A stretch of DNA of 13,098 nt from contig NWUY0300081518.1 in the NCBI GenBank assembly GCA_004151065.3, forward strand, positions 2,548 to 15,645, in the 5' to 3' direction. Origin of the DNA: Larix sibirica. Its lineage: Eukaryota; Streptophyta; Pinopsida; Pinales; Pinaceae. How positions within the stretch are numbered: the stretch's first letter is position 1; the number at the start of each line of letters is the position of its first letter. Below, in pieces: positions 1 through 8,848 of this stretch. Under the pieces are notes generated by a model. That model saw only the letters and a program-made list of their open reading frames with translations, was not told the DNA's origin and searched no databases. A program made the position numbers and the translations under genes.

Positions 1-40
1 TTGAAAGAAAAAAAAAAATTGTATTTTTTTTAAGTGTACC

Positions 41-88
41 GATATTTGCTGATATTTTCCGATATTTTCCCCGATGTTGCCGATAAGT
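41..88. repeat. Short 10-bp tandem motif (GATATTTTCC-like)
   Basis: Units starting at 41, 51 and 61 read GATATTTGCT, GATATTTTCC and GATATTTTCC, with a diverged continuation (CCGATGTTGC, CGATAAG) to about 88. The period is exactly 10 bp over the first three units. A related string (CAATATTTCGCCGA) follows at about 106-119. It could be the edge of a transposon or MITE cut by the window boundary. No terminal inverted repeat can be tested because the left side is missing. Confidence 0.5.
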
Positions 89-129
89 TGTGTTCCGGAC
101 CCTCGGCAATATTTCGCCGACACGATGTC

Positions 130-2580
130 TTTCAGGCTGCTGCCAAAGACTTTTATGCATTGATAGACTTAATTACTATCATAAACACGACAATTAGAAA
201 ATCAATTTTATAGCAAGCATACAGAGAAGTTTTAATAAAGTACCTAACTTGCTGGACCAACCAGAAAATTACAATATTATCATCATTAAAATTCCACTAA
301 CCAAATAACCATGAAGAACAAAAGAAAATACTACTATCTTACCGGTATAGGACTGACTACAGATAATCAAATGATCCCTTTGCATGTTCAACTGGAAGAA
401 AAATTATAAGAATATTGCTAGACATGTGATAACATTGGATAAACAGCTATGAGATAGGCTACTAATTATCAGGTAGTTAGTGACTTCCACTAGAAACTGC
501 TCTTATAATGTGAGAAAGAAGCCTAAGATGCATATACCAGTACCATAACCACCAAACATATAACATTGCATTCTGTTTTAGATCACTTTCAAAGCTCACT
601 TGTATTTAGGTCTATTATTATACCAACTAGTAAAATACCTTGTGGTTTAGTACTAAAGATGGTGGCAAGATTCAATTTTCTCAAAGATATGAAAAAGTAA
701 TCAGGGCTAGGTGTATGTTTCAGGGGATTTTGATATAAGAGCAGCTCTATCACAAAATCTAATTAAACTTAAAGACTTATATTCAATGTTTGTATTCTAC
801 TGATTTTGAAAGAATCACTTTCAAAAAACACTATCAATAACATATACACAAGGACATATATCCGTTAGGATCCCTGGTCTATTTTTAGGAGTAAGGACCA
901 GATAAGAAATTTTATTATATTCCAAAGAATAGACACAAAAGTAGGTCAAAGCAATGATCTACTTCTAGGATCCATATATAAGTTTTATGCATGAAGTCTG
1001 ATTGAGCCTTGAGGCACTCTTTGGACTGTCAAAAATCTCTCAATGAGCTCTAAAAAAGTGTGAGCCCTAGGAGCTATGGCTCCAAGGGGTTCAATCCCCA
1101 AAATACATCGAGAAGGACCAAAAACAGGATTTGAAAGTAAGAAACATAAATCTGCCCCCAAATGTTTGAACTGATTCAAACAATCCCTAACAATTTTAAT
1201 GGTTCTTAAAGGGTGTCAAAATGGTATGAATGTGTGCCCAAGTGTTAAACTCCATGCTTGGATTAATGAAGTTATAATAAAGTAGGAGGTGTTATTAAAA
1301 TAAGCACTTGAGGAGTACCTCCAACATCAATATGTATCTATCTATATATAAACAAGGACCCATTTATACAAGTGGAAAACCTATTATTGAACACATATAA
1401 GAATGAAGATATTCTTGAGGGTATGAATTAGCATAGGAGAATGGTGAATCAAAATTATGGTATCAAAGCATTGATCATGGAATTTATGGGGTGGGACTTA
1501 TGAAATCTTCCATTAAATAGTATTACATGAATATGCTATGAAAGACAAAGACGCTATGAGTCAATGGTGTATCTAGATTAAAAGTCTTCATTAGAAGTGT
1601 CTTTCCACTCCTTGATATAAAGGTCACGTTGTTTCTAGTAACATTATTAAGCTTAAGAATGTGTATTGTATGTACAAGGAGAATATGCAGCAGTCAATGT
1701 ATGTTGGAAAGTTGTATTGAATATTCCCACCATTTTCTCCCCTCGTGGAAAATCAAATTTAGAAATTGTTGAAAGTTGTAAACCACTTTCAAACCATCAT
1801 AAACTAGTTAGAGCAACTCAGCTCTAAAGTGTATCAATTCACTAGCTACAACATGATGAGTATTGTGAGACTTAGCCAAAGAAGATGTTTACAAAGGAAA
1901 CCATGAGATGAAAGAGGATATACGGTTTGAATGAAATTGAATAAATACCTGCAAAATTATTATGCAGTACCAAACTTCTTCCTGATATTGTTTTGGAACA
2001 ATGGAAAGAGATCGGCATGGTGGTTGATGTGTTGACATTGTTAAGTAACTATAGAAACTAAAACTATTGAATGATTAATGGAGAGAATTGAGATTCACTA
2101 GCTAACAATACAAACTCTCATGTGTAGACTTTATTTTTAATGATTTGTGGATAAAGTAGAGAAGTCTGTTAAGAAAAGGGAGGAAAAAATAAAAAGAAAC
2201 ATCACATGGGCAAAATATCTTTGTTCAACATTTTTATATGGTGGATACAGATGCTATGAGAAGAAGGTAATGGAAATTATATGTTTACATATATGGAAAT
2301 GCCTTGAATTCTCCTAGCATCATCAATAAAAATCTGTTCATTTCAAATCACTTGTATGCAAAGACCAACATGTAGAAACTTGCATCTATTGGGACAATAA
2401 AATAATTCAAGACACATATTTCTTGTGCTATATTAGTTGATAGATTTTGGTTATTTTTATCCAGGCCTATAGATCTAATCCCAAATAATACCTAGTATTA
2501 TTTTGATTGGAATAACACGTGTTTTTTTTACATATGGTGTCCTTCATCGGCTTGTGATTATGCTAACTACATAATATACT
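130..2580. other. AT-rich DNA without a recognisable gene
   Basis: No reading frame of convincing length or domain content occurs on either strand. Stops are dense, and A/T runs and short simple sequence such as the TATC/TATA stretch near 1334-1349 are common. The longest open stretch (985-1179, minus, 64 codons) has no recognisable motif and no continuation in neighbouring frames. The region could be intergenic or part of a large intron; no splice-site pattern tied to a coding exon was found. Confidence 0.55.
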
Positions 2581-2587
2581 AGTGGGT

Positions 2588-2830
2588 GAGAAGACAACAG
2601 AGCAGGAAAGTACAAAGCTTTGTCATAAAATGAACACACATAAAAAAAGTTAGCAGACTGTGAACTAGCGAATGTACTTGCGATCGAGAAGAAAACGGAG
2701 CAGCTACCAATGAAATACAAAGCTTTGTAATAAAATGAAAATGCAAAAAAAGATATTCTCGGAAAAGTACGAACAGAGTACAAACTCAAAGCTCTGAAAT
2801 AAAATTAAACCATGTCAGAAAAGTTAACAG
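2588..2830. repeat. Degenerate direct repeat, two to three copies
   Basis: A block starting GAGAAGACAACAGAGCAG at 2588 recurs as GAGAAGAAAACGGAGCAG at 2686. Each copy is followed, after a few bases, by TACAAAGCTTTG then (T/A)ATAAAATGAA (copies at 2611 and 2716). A third, more diverged copy (CTCAAAGCTCTGAAATAAAAT) begins at 2785. Spacing is about 98-105 bp between the first two copies and about 69 bp to the third. The core CAAAGCTTTG is a perfect 10-bp palindrome, present at 2613-2622 and 2718-2727. The open frame seen here on the minus strand simply reads through the repeat. Confidence 0.6.
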
Positions 2831-3430
2831 AACCCTAGACCGTAGAACAGAACACTATACTAGAACTAGAATAATAGTTCAATGCCCCACTACTAGAATA
2901 TGACTCGTTTACACCATATGCTTACACAAAAATATTATCCAAAAGACACAGCTGTTGCAGAAAAAAATTCACTGAAGTTTTTTATGGAATTGGAAAAAAG
3001 TAGAACATTTAATTTTGGTTAAAAATGATGACCTGTTCAGAGGAAGTACCTGTAGTAGTAATGGCATTCTCGTTTGGATCACTAAATATTTTAAAAGAAG
3101 AATTCCTTGAGCTTTCATCAGTGAGAATCAATTTAGAGATCTTGTCAGCATCTTAATCTAAATCCAACCAATTATTTTTTCACCTCTTTGATGCTCTTTG
3201 CTTCCTAAACAAATCCTGAGTGCCTCCAGGGGTTTTAATAATATGGATTGCTTTGAGTTATAGTCTGTAAATATGCAGCTGAGAAAGGATCTAAGATAGG
3301 TTAAAAAGGCCCGAGATGGGTAAGCTATGGACACATGAAAGTGAATCTGGGCACGTGGACAGAAGGCACATAATAAAACCCTTCCTACAATTCATGAATA
3401 GGTGGATGGGCTCTAGATAACCCTTTGCTG
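2831..3430. other. No gene seen
   Basis: This AT-rich stretch has no supportable reading frame. The only regulatory-looking string is a palindromic G-box core, CACGTG, at 3352-3357. It is followed about 15 bases later by an AATAAAA run. A single CACGTG is weak evidence for a promoter, and no open reading frame follows it. Confidence 0.4.
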
Positions 3431-3705
3431 GGTGAAGAGAAGAGAGAACAGATGCACTGATGGGTACTCGGTGAAGAGATCAAATTCGGTGAAGAGTTTA
3501 CATCATGGAAGATTTGATTTTGAGTATCCAATATTTATATTAGCACCCTAATCTCTTGATATTTGATCCCTAAATCTGTTCAAAAATCCCCAAAATACCT
3601 TAGATCTATCATCAGAAATCACTCAGACTTCGTTTTCTGCCATCTACCATGAGGTTGAACTTGCAGTAGATTTCAATTGATTCGACCAGGTTATTCGGTG
3701 AAGAG
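3431..3705 (+). repeat. Cluster of four GGTGAAGAG motifs
   Basis: The string GGTGAAGAG occurs at 3431-3439, 3470-3478, 3488-3496 and 3697-3705. The last three copies share a longer context close to TCGGTGAAGAG, with AT following in two of them. This is far more than expected by chance in 275 bp of AT-rich DNA. It may be the remains of a minisatellite or a small duplicated segment. No coding frame is built from it. Confidence 0.5.
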
Positions 3706-3874
3706 ATGTATCAGGTGAGAACCCATGGGATAATTGACGACGAACATAGTCTGCAAACAGGGAATCGAGATGGGATGGGTAGTGGGTCGTCCGCAAGCAG
3801 GAGATGAAACAAGTTGACCAGAGCTGATTATGGTTGCAGTCATGAGAACCGTACCATACATGGTAGTGTGAAGT
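3706..3874. other. SINE left flank, no gene seen
   Basis: No gene is supported. The stretch holds an inverted repeat TACCAT-AC-ATGGTA at 3852-3865 just left of the SINE target site. The minus-strand open stretch 3644-3913 starts inside the SINE, so its apparent start codon arrived with the insertion and it is unlikely to be a gene. Confidence 0.4.
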
Positions 3875-3892
3875 AAATATGGAAATACAATT
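3875..3892 (+). repeat. SINE target-site duplication, left copy
   Basis: The 18-base string AAATATGGAAATACAATT ends immediately before the SINE. An identical copy sits right after the A tail at 4261-4278. The first bases (AAA) may belong partly to the A tail on the right side, so the true duplication is about 15-18 bp, the size usual for L1-mediated insertion. Confidence 0.9.
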
Positions 3893-4260
3893 TAGCCATG
3901 AGGTGTAGGACACCGTTGGCTTGAGTGGGGTTTAGTCCTCATCAGGTTCACATGTTCAAACCTCATGGTGAGGGATTGAGGGTGTGAGTCAGCGGTGGGG
4001 TTTATGGCTGACCCGATGGAAGCCTAGGTTACTTTTATTGCGGGGACTGTAGCATTCGCTTGCGGGTGGTGTTGTCGTCTTTTAAAGCCTCGTGCGACCA
4101 CGGTGACAGTTCTACTTGTCGTTGGACATATCGTTCTCACATTCAATATGTAGGCCGGCCCTGGCCCCGGTTTACTACTAATAAAAAAACTTGACTCAGT
4201 GATCTACTTCAGCTCTAGCGCCACTCAGGGATAGCTATAGGTTTCTCTGGTTGGAAAAAA
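3893..4260 (+). mobile_element. tRNA-derived SINE, full length with A tail
   Basis: The element is about 368 bp. An RNA polymerase III A-box-like string (TGGCTTGAGTGG, one extra base relative to consensus) lies at 3917-3928. A B box (GTTCAAACC) lies at 3954-3962, 37 bases later, the spacing of a tRNA-related head. A tRNA-unrelated body of roughly 280 bp follows, and the element ends in a run of A at 4255-4260. The perfect flanking duplication fixes both ends and shows insertion by target-primed reverse transcription, presumably using LINE-encoded enzymes. The element carries no protein. An internal short inverted repeat, GTCAGC (3988-3993) and GCTGAC (4007-4012), is present. The family is not one I can name. 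The intact duplication suggests a younger insertion than the LINE downstream. Confidence 0.88.
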
Positions 4261-4278
4261 AAATATGGAAATACAATT
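4261..4278 (+). repeat. SINE target-site duplication, right copy
   Basis: This copy is identical over 18 bases to positions 3875-3892 and directly follows the A run that ends the SINE. The match is what defines the insertion. After it the sequences diverge (TAGCC inside the element against CACACC in the flank). Confidence 0.9.
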
Positions 4279-4537
4279 CACACCAATAAATCTTTCACTT
4301 CCTTCCATGATCTGTCGCGATTAACATTAGAAAAGTTAAAAAGATTAATTTAGGGAAAAAAATTGAGAAAGTGATCAAGTATTTAATCTCAAACTAATGT
4401 GCCAAAGTGTGTTAGTGTATTTTCTTTTGGTGTTGTTCAAAATAATCTTCAACACAAAAATATGAATATTAAATTCACCCATGGTTACATTAATTTTGGT
4501 TCAAACTATCAAGTGTTATTCTAGTGCACTAGTGTAC
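4279..4537. other. AT-rich flank, no gene seen
   Basis: This is unannotated DNA between the two SINE-like elements. The only structure noticed is a perfect 12-bp palindrome CTAGTGCACTAG at 4521-4532, just left of the second tRNA-like head. No reading frame is supported. Confidence 0.4.
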
Positions 4538-4700
4538 GTTGAGTGGGTTTAATGGTTAAGAACATGTGTTTCCTCCTAGGAGGTCATAGGTTCAAATCCG
4601 GAGGAGAGTCAAAGAAGAGTAGGATATATATACCTTTGTAGACTCTAGCATTTATATCATTACGCAAAGGGTGTCCCTTATCCCGCAAACAAGGGATTTA
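4538..4700 (+). mobile_element. Probable second tRNA-derived SINE (ends uncertain)
   Basis: A strong internal pol III promoter pattern is present. The A box GGGTTTAATGG (4545-4555) matches TRGYNNARNGG at all but the first base and is followed by TTAAGA as in tRNA D-arms. A perfect B box GGTTCAAATCC lies at 4589-4599, 44 bases downstream. The 13 bases TTGAGTGGGTTTA (4539-4551) closely match TTGAGTGGGGTTTA in the first SINE (3921-3934), so the heads may be related. The sequence cannot form a proper acceptor stem, so it is not a working tRNA gene. No clear A tail or target-site duplication was found. The right end, set near 4700, is a guess. Confidence 0.55.
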
Positions 4701-4739
4701 TAATACACCAAAATTGGTGTCAAACAGAGATAATACTAA

Positions 4740-5600
4740 GGATTGGGTTTATAGCATGAGCATAAACGAGCAATCATCAATTGGAGAAGATATGAAAGAG
4801 TAGTGACCACCCCTTCATATTCATTATAAATGCCCCATCATCATAAAACCTACGCTTTCACTTGTATTCACAAGATATAAAGATCATATCTTTAACATTA
4901 TCCAATAAGGAATACTAGTGAATTTTTCATCTTTCCTTAACAAAGTCTCCATCTCCATTAGCAAGAAATGCTCTCCCATAAGATTAAGGCTACATGTTTC
5001 TTCATGAGTTGAAAATAACGTAGTCATTTTAACCCAAACTCAAGATTTACAAGGCTACCAAAAACCTATAGCCACAATGGCATATTCATTATCTCACACT
5101 CAAACAATCTCCCTAACAAGTCTTTGTAAACAACATACCCGCTCTCAACCAATACATAACCAAAACCAAGGACTACTCATATAAGTTGGCATCTTACAAT
5201 CTATACACTTTTATAGCATTATAACTACATGAAGTAACAAAAAACATATGACCAAACATTAATAAATGAACTCCTTAGCTACCTAATTTTTTGAAGACCA
5301 ACTCCAAAGGAACGAGTGTTATCTAATGAAATAGCATCCCTTGCACATTGATAATCCCACATCACTGAAAAATATTTGAATTCAATTTTACCATACTGTT
5401 GAATTCTATAATTGATTATTTCTCGTATTAACAAAGAGCAAGGGGACCATAACCCACTGGTCGAGGTATAAATCCAGGAGGCTTTTAGTTGAATTCATTT
5501 TAGCCTTGGAGTAGCCGCTCAACTTTCGTCAGCTCAACAATGGGCATCATTAGTGGTATATTAAAGGATACTCATAATTTCATTACATATTAAAGAATAC
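4740..5600. other. AT-rich stretch without a recognisable gene
   Basis: Both strands are dense in stops. The region may be a very old transposon remnant, but no domain could be read from it. A 14-base near-repeat, ATATTAAAGGATAC (5558-5571) and ATATTAAAGAATAC (5587-5600), differs at one base and has unknown meaning. Confidence 0.4.
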
Positions 5601-5646
5601 CTTACAAAATTATTTTGTTGAACCCCTTTCCCATTACAACTTTCCA

Positions 5647-5697
5647 AATAAAAAAAATAAAAATAAAAACAAACACACAAACAAAAACAAAAACCTT
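5647..5697 (+). repeat. A-rich low-complexity tract at the LINE 5' junction
   Basis: About 50 bases are almost only A with scattered T and C (AAATA, then AAACA/ACAAA units). The tract ends about ten bases before the first codons that can be aligned to the LINE endonuclease. It could be the decayed A tail of an older plus-strand retroelement, or a simple repeat that became the LINE insertion site. Confidence 0.6.
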
Positions 5698-5707
5698 TAT
5701 TTTTAAT

Positions 5708-6241
5708 AGATATGCTTCTCTATTTTCTAGGGATTTTGGGAAAGCTTTCACCTTCATTAACATCTATGGACCTTACCAAAAAAGGGTTGTTTATTGGAAT
5801 AAGTTATTTTAGCTTGGTTTTCTTCTTTAGGATAGGGTTATCTTGGGGGGATTTGAATTTTACTTTGGGGGTAGCTGAAATATGGGGAGATAATGCTCTG
5901 AAGGATCCTCTTTTGATTTCTTTATTAGGAGGTTGGATGAAAACTCCTTCTTTGACATCCTTCCTTTAAGAGTTAGACCTACTTGGAGGAATATGAGATC
6001 AGGGATGGAAAGTGTATCCAAAAGACTTGGTAGGTTTATAGTGAATGAAGGCCTTCTTCAAGGAGTTTCTCGCATTCAGCAATGGATTGCTTCAGGGGGA
6101 GACTCTGACCATTTCCCTATTAAGATGGAGGTCACTTTGGGTACCTCAAATCCCCCTAGTCCTTTTAAATTTTTCTATATATGGCTTGAGGATGAGGTTT
6201 TATTCAGATGGTCAAAGATTTGTGGATCCCTTTCGATGTAA
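5708..6241 (+). pseudogene. LINE ORF2: C-terminal part of the AP endonuclease (broken)
   Basis: This domain nicks target DNA for target-primed reverse transcription. Visible family motifs in order are RDFGKAF...INIYGP (about 5735-5770, frame of 5708), GDLNFTL (5847-5867, another frame), RPTWRN (about 5970-5990) and SDHFP (6104-6118). The first frame stops at 5810-5812, so at least two frame changes lie between 5770 and 5935. The Tyr of IYGP, the Asp and Asn of GDLN, and the Ser and His of SDH are kept. The conserved Asp of the (R/K)(I/L)DRF motif is Gly here (KRLGRF, codon 6029-6031), which in known L1-type endonucleases would remove a catalytic residue. The N-terminal half with the first Asn and Glu motifs is missing. 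The frame ends at 6241 through another shift. Confidence 0.9.
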
Positions 6242-6757
6242 ACAGAAGGGAAATAGCAGCTTTATAATTTTTACGTAACCTCAAGAGAATCAAAGTAGAA
6301 TCTATTGCTTGAGAAGTTGAGAAGGAAGGTCTTGCAGAATGATCTGAACCATATAGCATCAGCCTTGGACTCTTTTTACTCATCAAATTCGGAAGGTTTC
6401 GAGACTTTAGAGTAAAAGAGGCAGATTGTTGATTTGAAAGCTTAAAAAATGGAAAATTTTAATGGAGAATGAGGCCTTATGGAGACTCAAAAGCAGAGCC
6501 ATTTGGATGAAAAGTGGTGATGATAACTCTAAGTTCTTTCATAATTATGTGAACCACAGGAAAATTATTAACTCCATTTGGCATATGGAGATTAATGGGA
6601 ATGGTGAGATAGTATGTGGTCATAGGAATCTTGTTGAGTTGGGAGTTAATAACTTCAGTTCTTTATTTCAAGAAGATGGTAGAGCCTTTGTTTCTCAAAT
6701 GTTGAGAGACACTACTCTATATCCTTCTTTATAAATGAAGATCAAAATATTTCTCTT
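6242..6757 (+). pseudogene. LINE ORF2: endonuclease to reverse transcriptase linker (broken)
   Basis: This stretch joins the two enzymatic domains. From 6242 to about 6450 the frame is interrupted by stops, although pieces resembling the usual basic, helical linker remain. From 6462 to 6734 the frame is open and shows the family pattern of plant LINE linkers: ALWRLKSRAIWMKSGDDNSKFF (about 6470-6540), NHRKIINSI (about 6554-6580), and the helix before the fingers (VELGVNNFSSLFQ, about 6634-6672). The frame stops at 6732-6734, and the protein continues in another frame from about 6735 with NEDQNISLLE. The motif order is the evidence; no function beyond tethering is claimed. Confidence 0.85.
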
Positions 6758-8089
6758 TTGGAACATGTATCTATTGGGGAATTAAAGGCAATTGTTCTGA
6801 GTCTACAAAAGGATAAGAGCCCAAGCCTTGATGGTTGGCCCGTCGAGTTTTTTTCTGCTTTCATGGAACTGTCTAAAGAGGATCTTCTCAGGGTCATTAA
6901 GGATTCTAAGTTGAATGGTAGAATTTTAGCAGCTCTCAGTGCTACTTTTATCACTCTCATTCCAAAATCTAACAAAGCTACTACATTGGAGGATTATAGA
7001 CCCATATCCTTGTGTAACTGCTTATACAAATTAATTGCCAAGATCATAGCCACAAGGATCAAGGGTACTCTCTCTTCTTCAGTTTCTTAAAAACAATTTG
7101 TTTTTTATCTGGAAGACAAATTCATGATGCCATAGGCACTGGTGAAAAGGTCTTGCATACAATTAAGGTGAAGCACTCTCCTGCTATGATTGTAAAGTGG
7201 ATCTCTCGAAGGCTTATGATAGAGTAAATTGGATTTATTTGAGATTGGTGTTGCTTCAGGTGGGTTTTCCATTGGAGATCGTGAACTGGATCATGTCATG
7301 TGTTACATTAGTTTCTTTTGTTGTTTTAATAAATGGTTCTACCTTTCCATTTTTCAGATCAGGTAGGGACCTCAGACAAGGGTGCCCCTTGGCCCCCCTC
7401 TTGTTTATCTTGGTTATTGAAGGGTTGAACAGATTAATTATGAATGCAAAACAAAGGAGGTCCTTTAAAGGTATATCTATCGGTGGTTCTCTATATGTCA
7501 CTCACATGTCTTTTGTAGATGATATCCTCCTTTTTCAAATGGTTCCATAAGAGAAGTTATTTTGTTACAGGGTATGTTGAATCTATTTGTTAATGCCTCT
7601 GGTATGGTTTACAACATTAGAAAATCCTCTATATCTTTTATGAATATTGCTCAAGATGATATTGATTGGATCTGTACACAACTTGCTTTTCCTTTGGTGA
7701 ACATTAAGAATGGGCTCAAGTATCTTGGTTTTATTTTGAATCCAAATGATTATCAAAGGCGGGTTTGGGCTTGGATTATTGGGAAGATTGAGAAAATATA
7801 TCATTTATTGTGTAATAAATGACTTAACAAAGGGGGAGGATTGGTTTATGCAAAATCTATTTTAGAATCTATACCAATTTATTGAGTTTCTATGGCTTAT
7901 GTTCCTATCGGAACACTTGACCAAATCAGGAAAATCAACTACAATTTCGTATGGAAGGGGAGTAAGGAGGGGTTTTGTCCTGATTGGACTGCTTGGAAAA
8001 ATCTTGCTTGGCCCAAGGAGCTAGGTGGATGGGGGATAAAGAATCCTTTTTGTTTTGCTAAGGTATTAACAGCTAAAGGTGTTTGGTGA
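6758..8089 (+). pseudogene. LINE ORF2: reverse transcriptase domain (broken)
   Basis: This is an RNA-dependent DNA polymerase of the non-LTR class. In order: the fingers motif KSPSLDGWPVEF (about 6816-6850), FITLIPKS (about 6950-6970), DYRPISLCNCLYKLIAK (about 6992-7042), motif A VDLSKAYDRVNW (7197-7232), motif B RQGCPLAPLLF (about 7374-7406), motif C FVDD (7512-7523) and thumb text ending with KYLGFILN. The catalytic aspartates of motif A (7200-7202) and motif C (7518-7523) are intact. Breaks are a TAA at about 7090, a shift before 7197, a shift near 7535-7541, and in-frame TGA codons at 7820-7822, 7883-7885 and 8087-8089. The frame downstream of those TGAs continues with family-like sequence (GGLVYAKSILESIPIY; YNFVWKG; LAWPKELGGWGIKN). 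The first two look like Trp (TGG) codons changed to TGA, the third like Arg CGA changed to TGA. Confidence 0.95.
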
Positions 8090-8848
8090 ATTCTGAGAGG
8101 TGAAGGTCTGTGGGTGAAGGTAGTTTACAACAAATGCATTGGTCCTCTTTCTGTTGAGGAGGGGTTTAGGTCCCATGATAAATATTTCAGGAATGTTTTT
8201 ACAATGTGGAGAGATCTGCTAATGTCTTTTGAGGTTATTGGTGACCGGTTGGAATGGAAAATTGGCAATGGCAGGATGTTTAGACTTGGACAAGATCCTT
8301 ATACTGGCTATGCAAGTGACCATAGACTTCCTTTGGCTATGGTGGAGGGTCTGAGAGACCAAGCGTTTATTTTTCTTGCTCATGTCAGTGATATTGTTAA
8401 CACCAATGTTTTAGCTCATAATTGGTTATCTGCTGAAGCTGTGGGTTTAGTGAAATATGAAGACAAATTAGCCTGGGTGAGATATATAAAATCCCTTAAA
8501 GATAGTCATATTAGACTTAAGGACTGTGAGGATGTATTTATTTGGTCCAGGAATCCATCTAGAGGCTCTTATCTTCCAAAAATTGGATATATGGTCATCA
8601 AAGAAGAGGAGGATCACCCCGATCTATATTGGTGGCATGATTCCATTTGGAGGTATAATTTTCCACTTAAGTGTAAGATTTTTCTTTGGCTTTCTCTCTC
8701 TATCAAAATTCCTATCTGGGATATTTTGCTTCAAAAATATTGTTGTGGCCCTAAAAGATGCCCACTTTATAAAGAAGGTAATGAGAGTATTGAACATCTT
8801 TTCATTTCTTGTTCCTATATAAACAAGAGGTGGGACCATGCTTCATAG
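8090..8848 (+). pseudogene. LINE ORF2: connection region with zf-RVT-like zinc-binding motif (broken)
   Basis: This is the longest undisturbed part, in one frame from 8090 to a TAG at 8846-8848. It begins with RGEGLWVKVVYNKCIG, runs through WKIGNG and WSRNPSRGSYLPKIGY, and ends in a plant LINE zf-RVT pattern: KCKIFLWLSLSIKIPIWDIL, then RCPLYKEGNESIEHLFISC. The region normally sits between reverse transcriptase and RNase H and is thought to bind nucleic acid. The usual CPLC zinc pair reads CPLY (Tyr codon TAT at 8768-8770, one G-to-A step from TGT), so metal binding is probably lost. The frame can be followed beyond the TAG into VFDLPFNYIGN, which suggests the TAG replaces a sense codon. Confidence 0.9.

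Noticed and set aside
985-1179. Minus-strand open frame of 64 codons
   Set aside because: No recognisable motif, no frame continuation beyond its ends, and ordinary length for chance in this region.
2544-2789. Minus-strand open frame of 81 codons with internal similarity (YKALYF / YDKALYF)
   Set aside because: The similarity comes from the DNA direct repeat at 2588-2830, which happens to stay open; there is no coding evidence.
3644-3913. Minus-strand open frame of 89 codons
   Set aside because: Its start codon lies inside the SINE insertion (the element begins at 3893), and the translation shows no family pattern.
4538-4610. Functional tRNA gene
   Set aside because: A and B boxes are good, but the flanking bases cannot form an acceptor stem and the T stem pairs poorly, so a SINE head is more likely.
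4740-5440. Remnant of a copia-type polyprotein on the minus strand
   Set aside because: Translation gives many stops and no motif of integrase, reverse transcriptase or gag.
5447-5560. Possible third SINE
   Set aside because: A few strings recall tRNA-like heads, but no paired A and B boxes at proper spacing, tail or target duplication could be found.
7256-7501. Minus-strand open frame of 81 codons
   Set aside because: It is antisense to the reverse transcriptase core, whose motifs A to C are clear on the plus strand.
8526-8822. Plus-strand open frame of 98 codons
   Set aside because: It overlaps the LINE connection region in another frame; the overlapping frame carries the family motifs.
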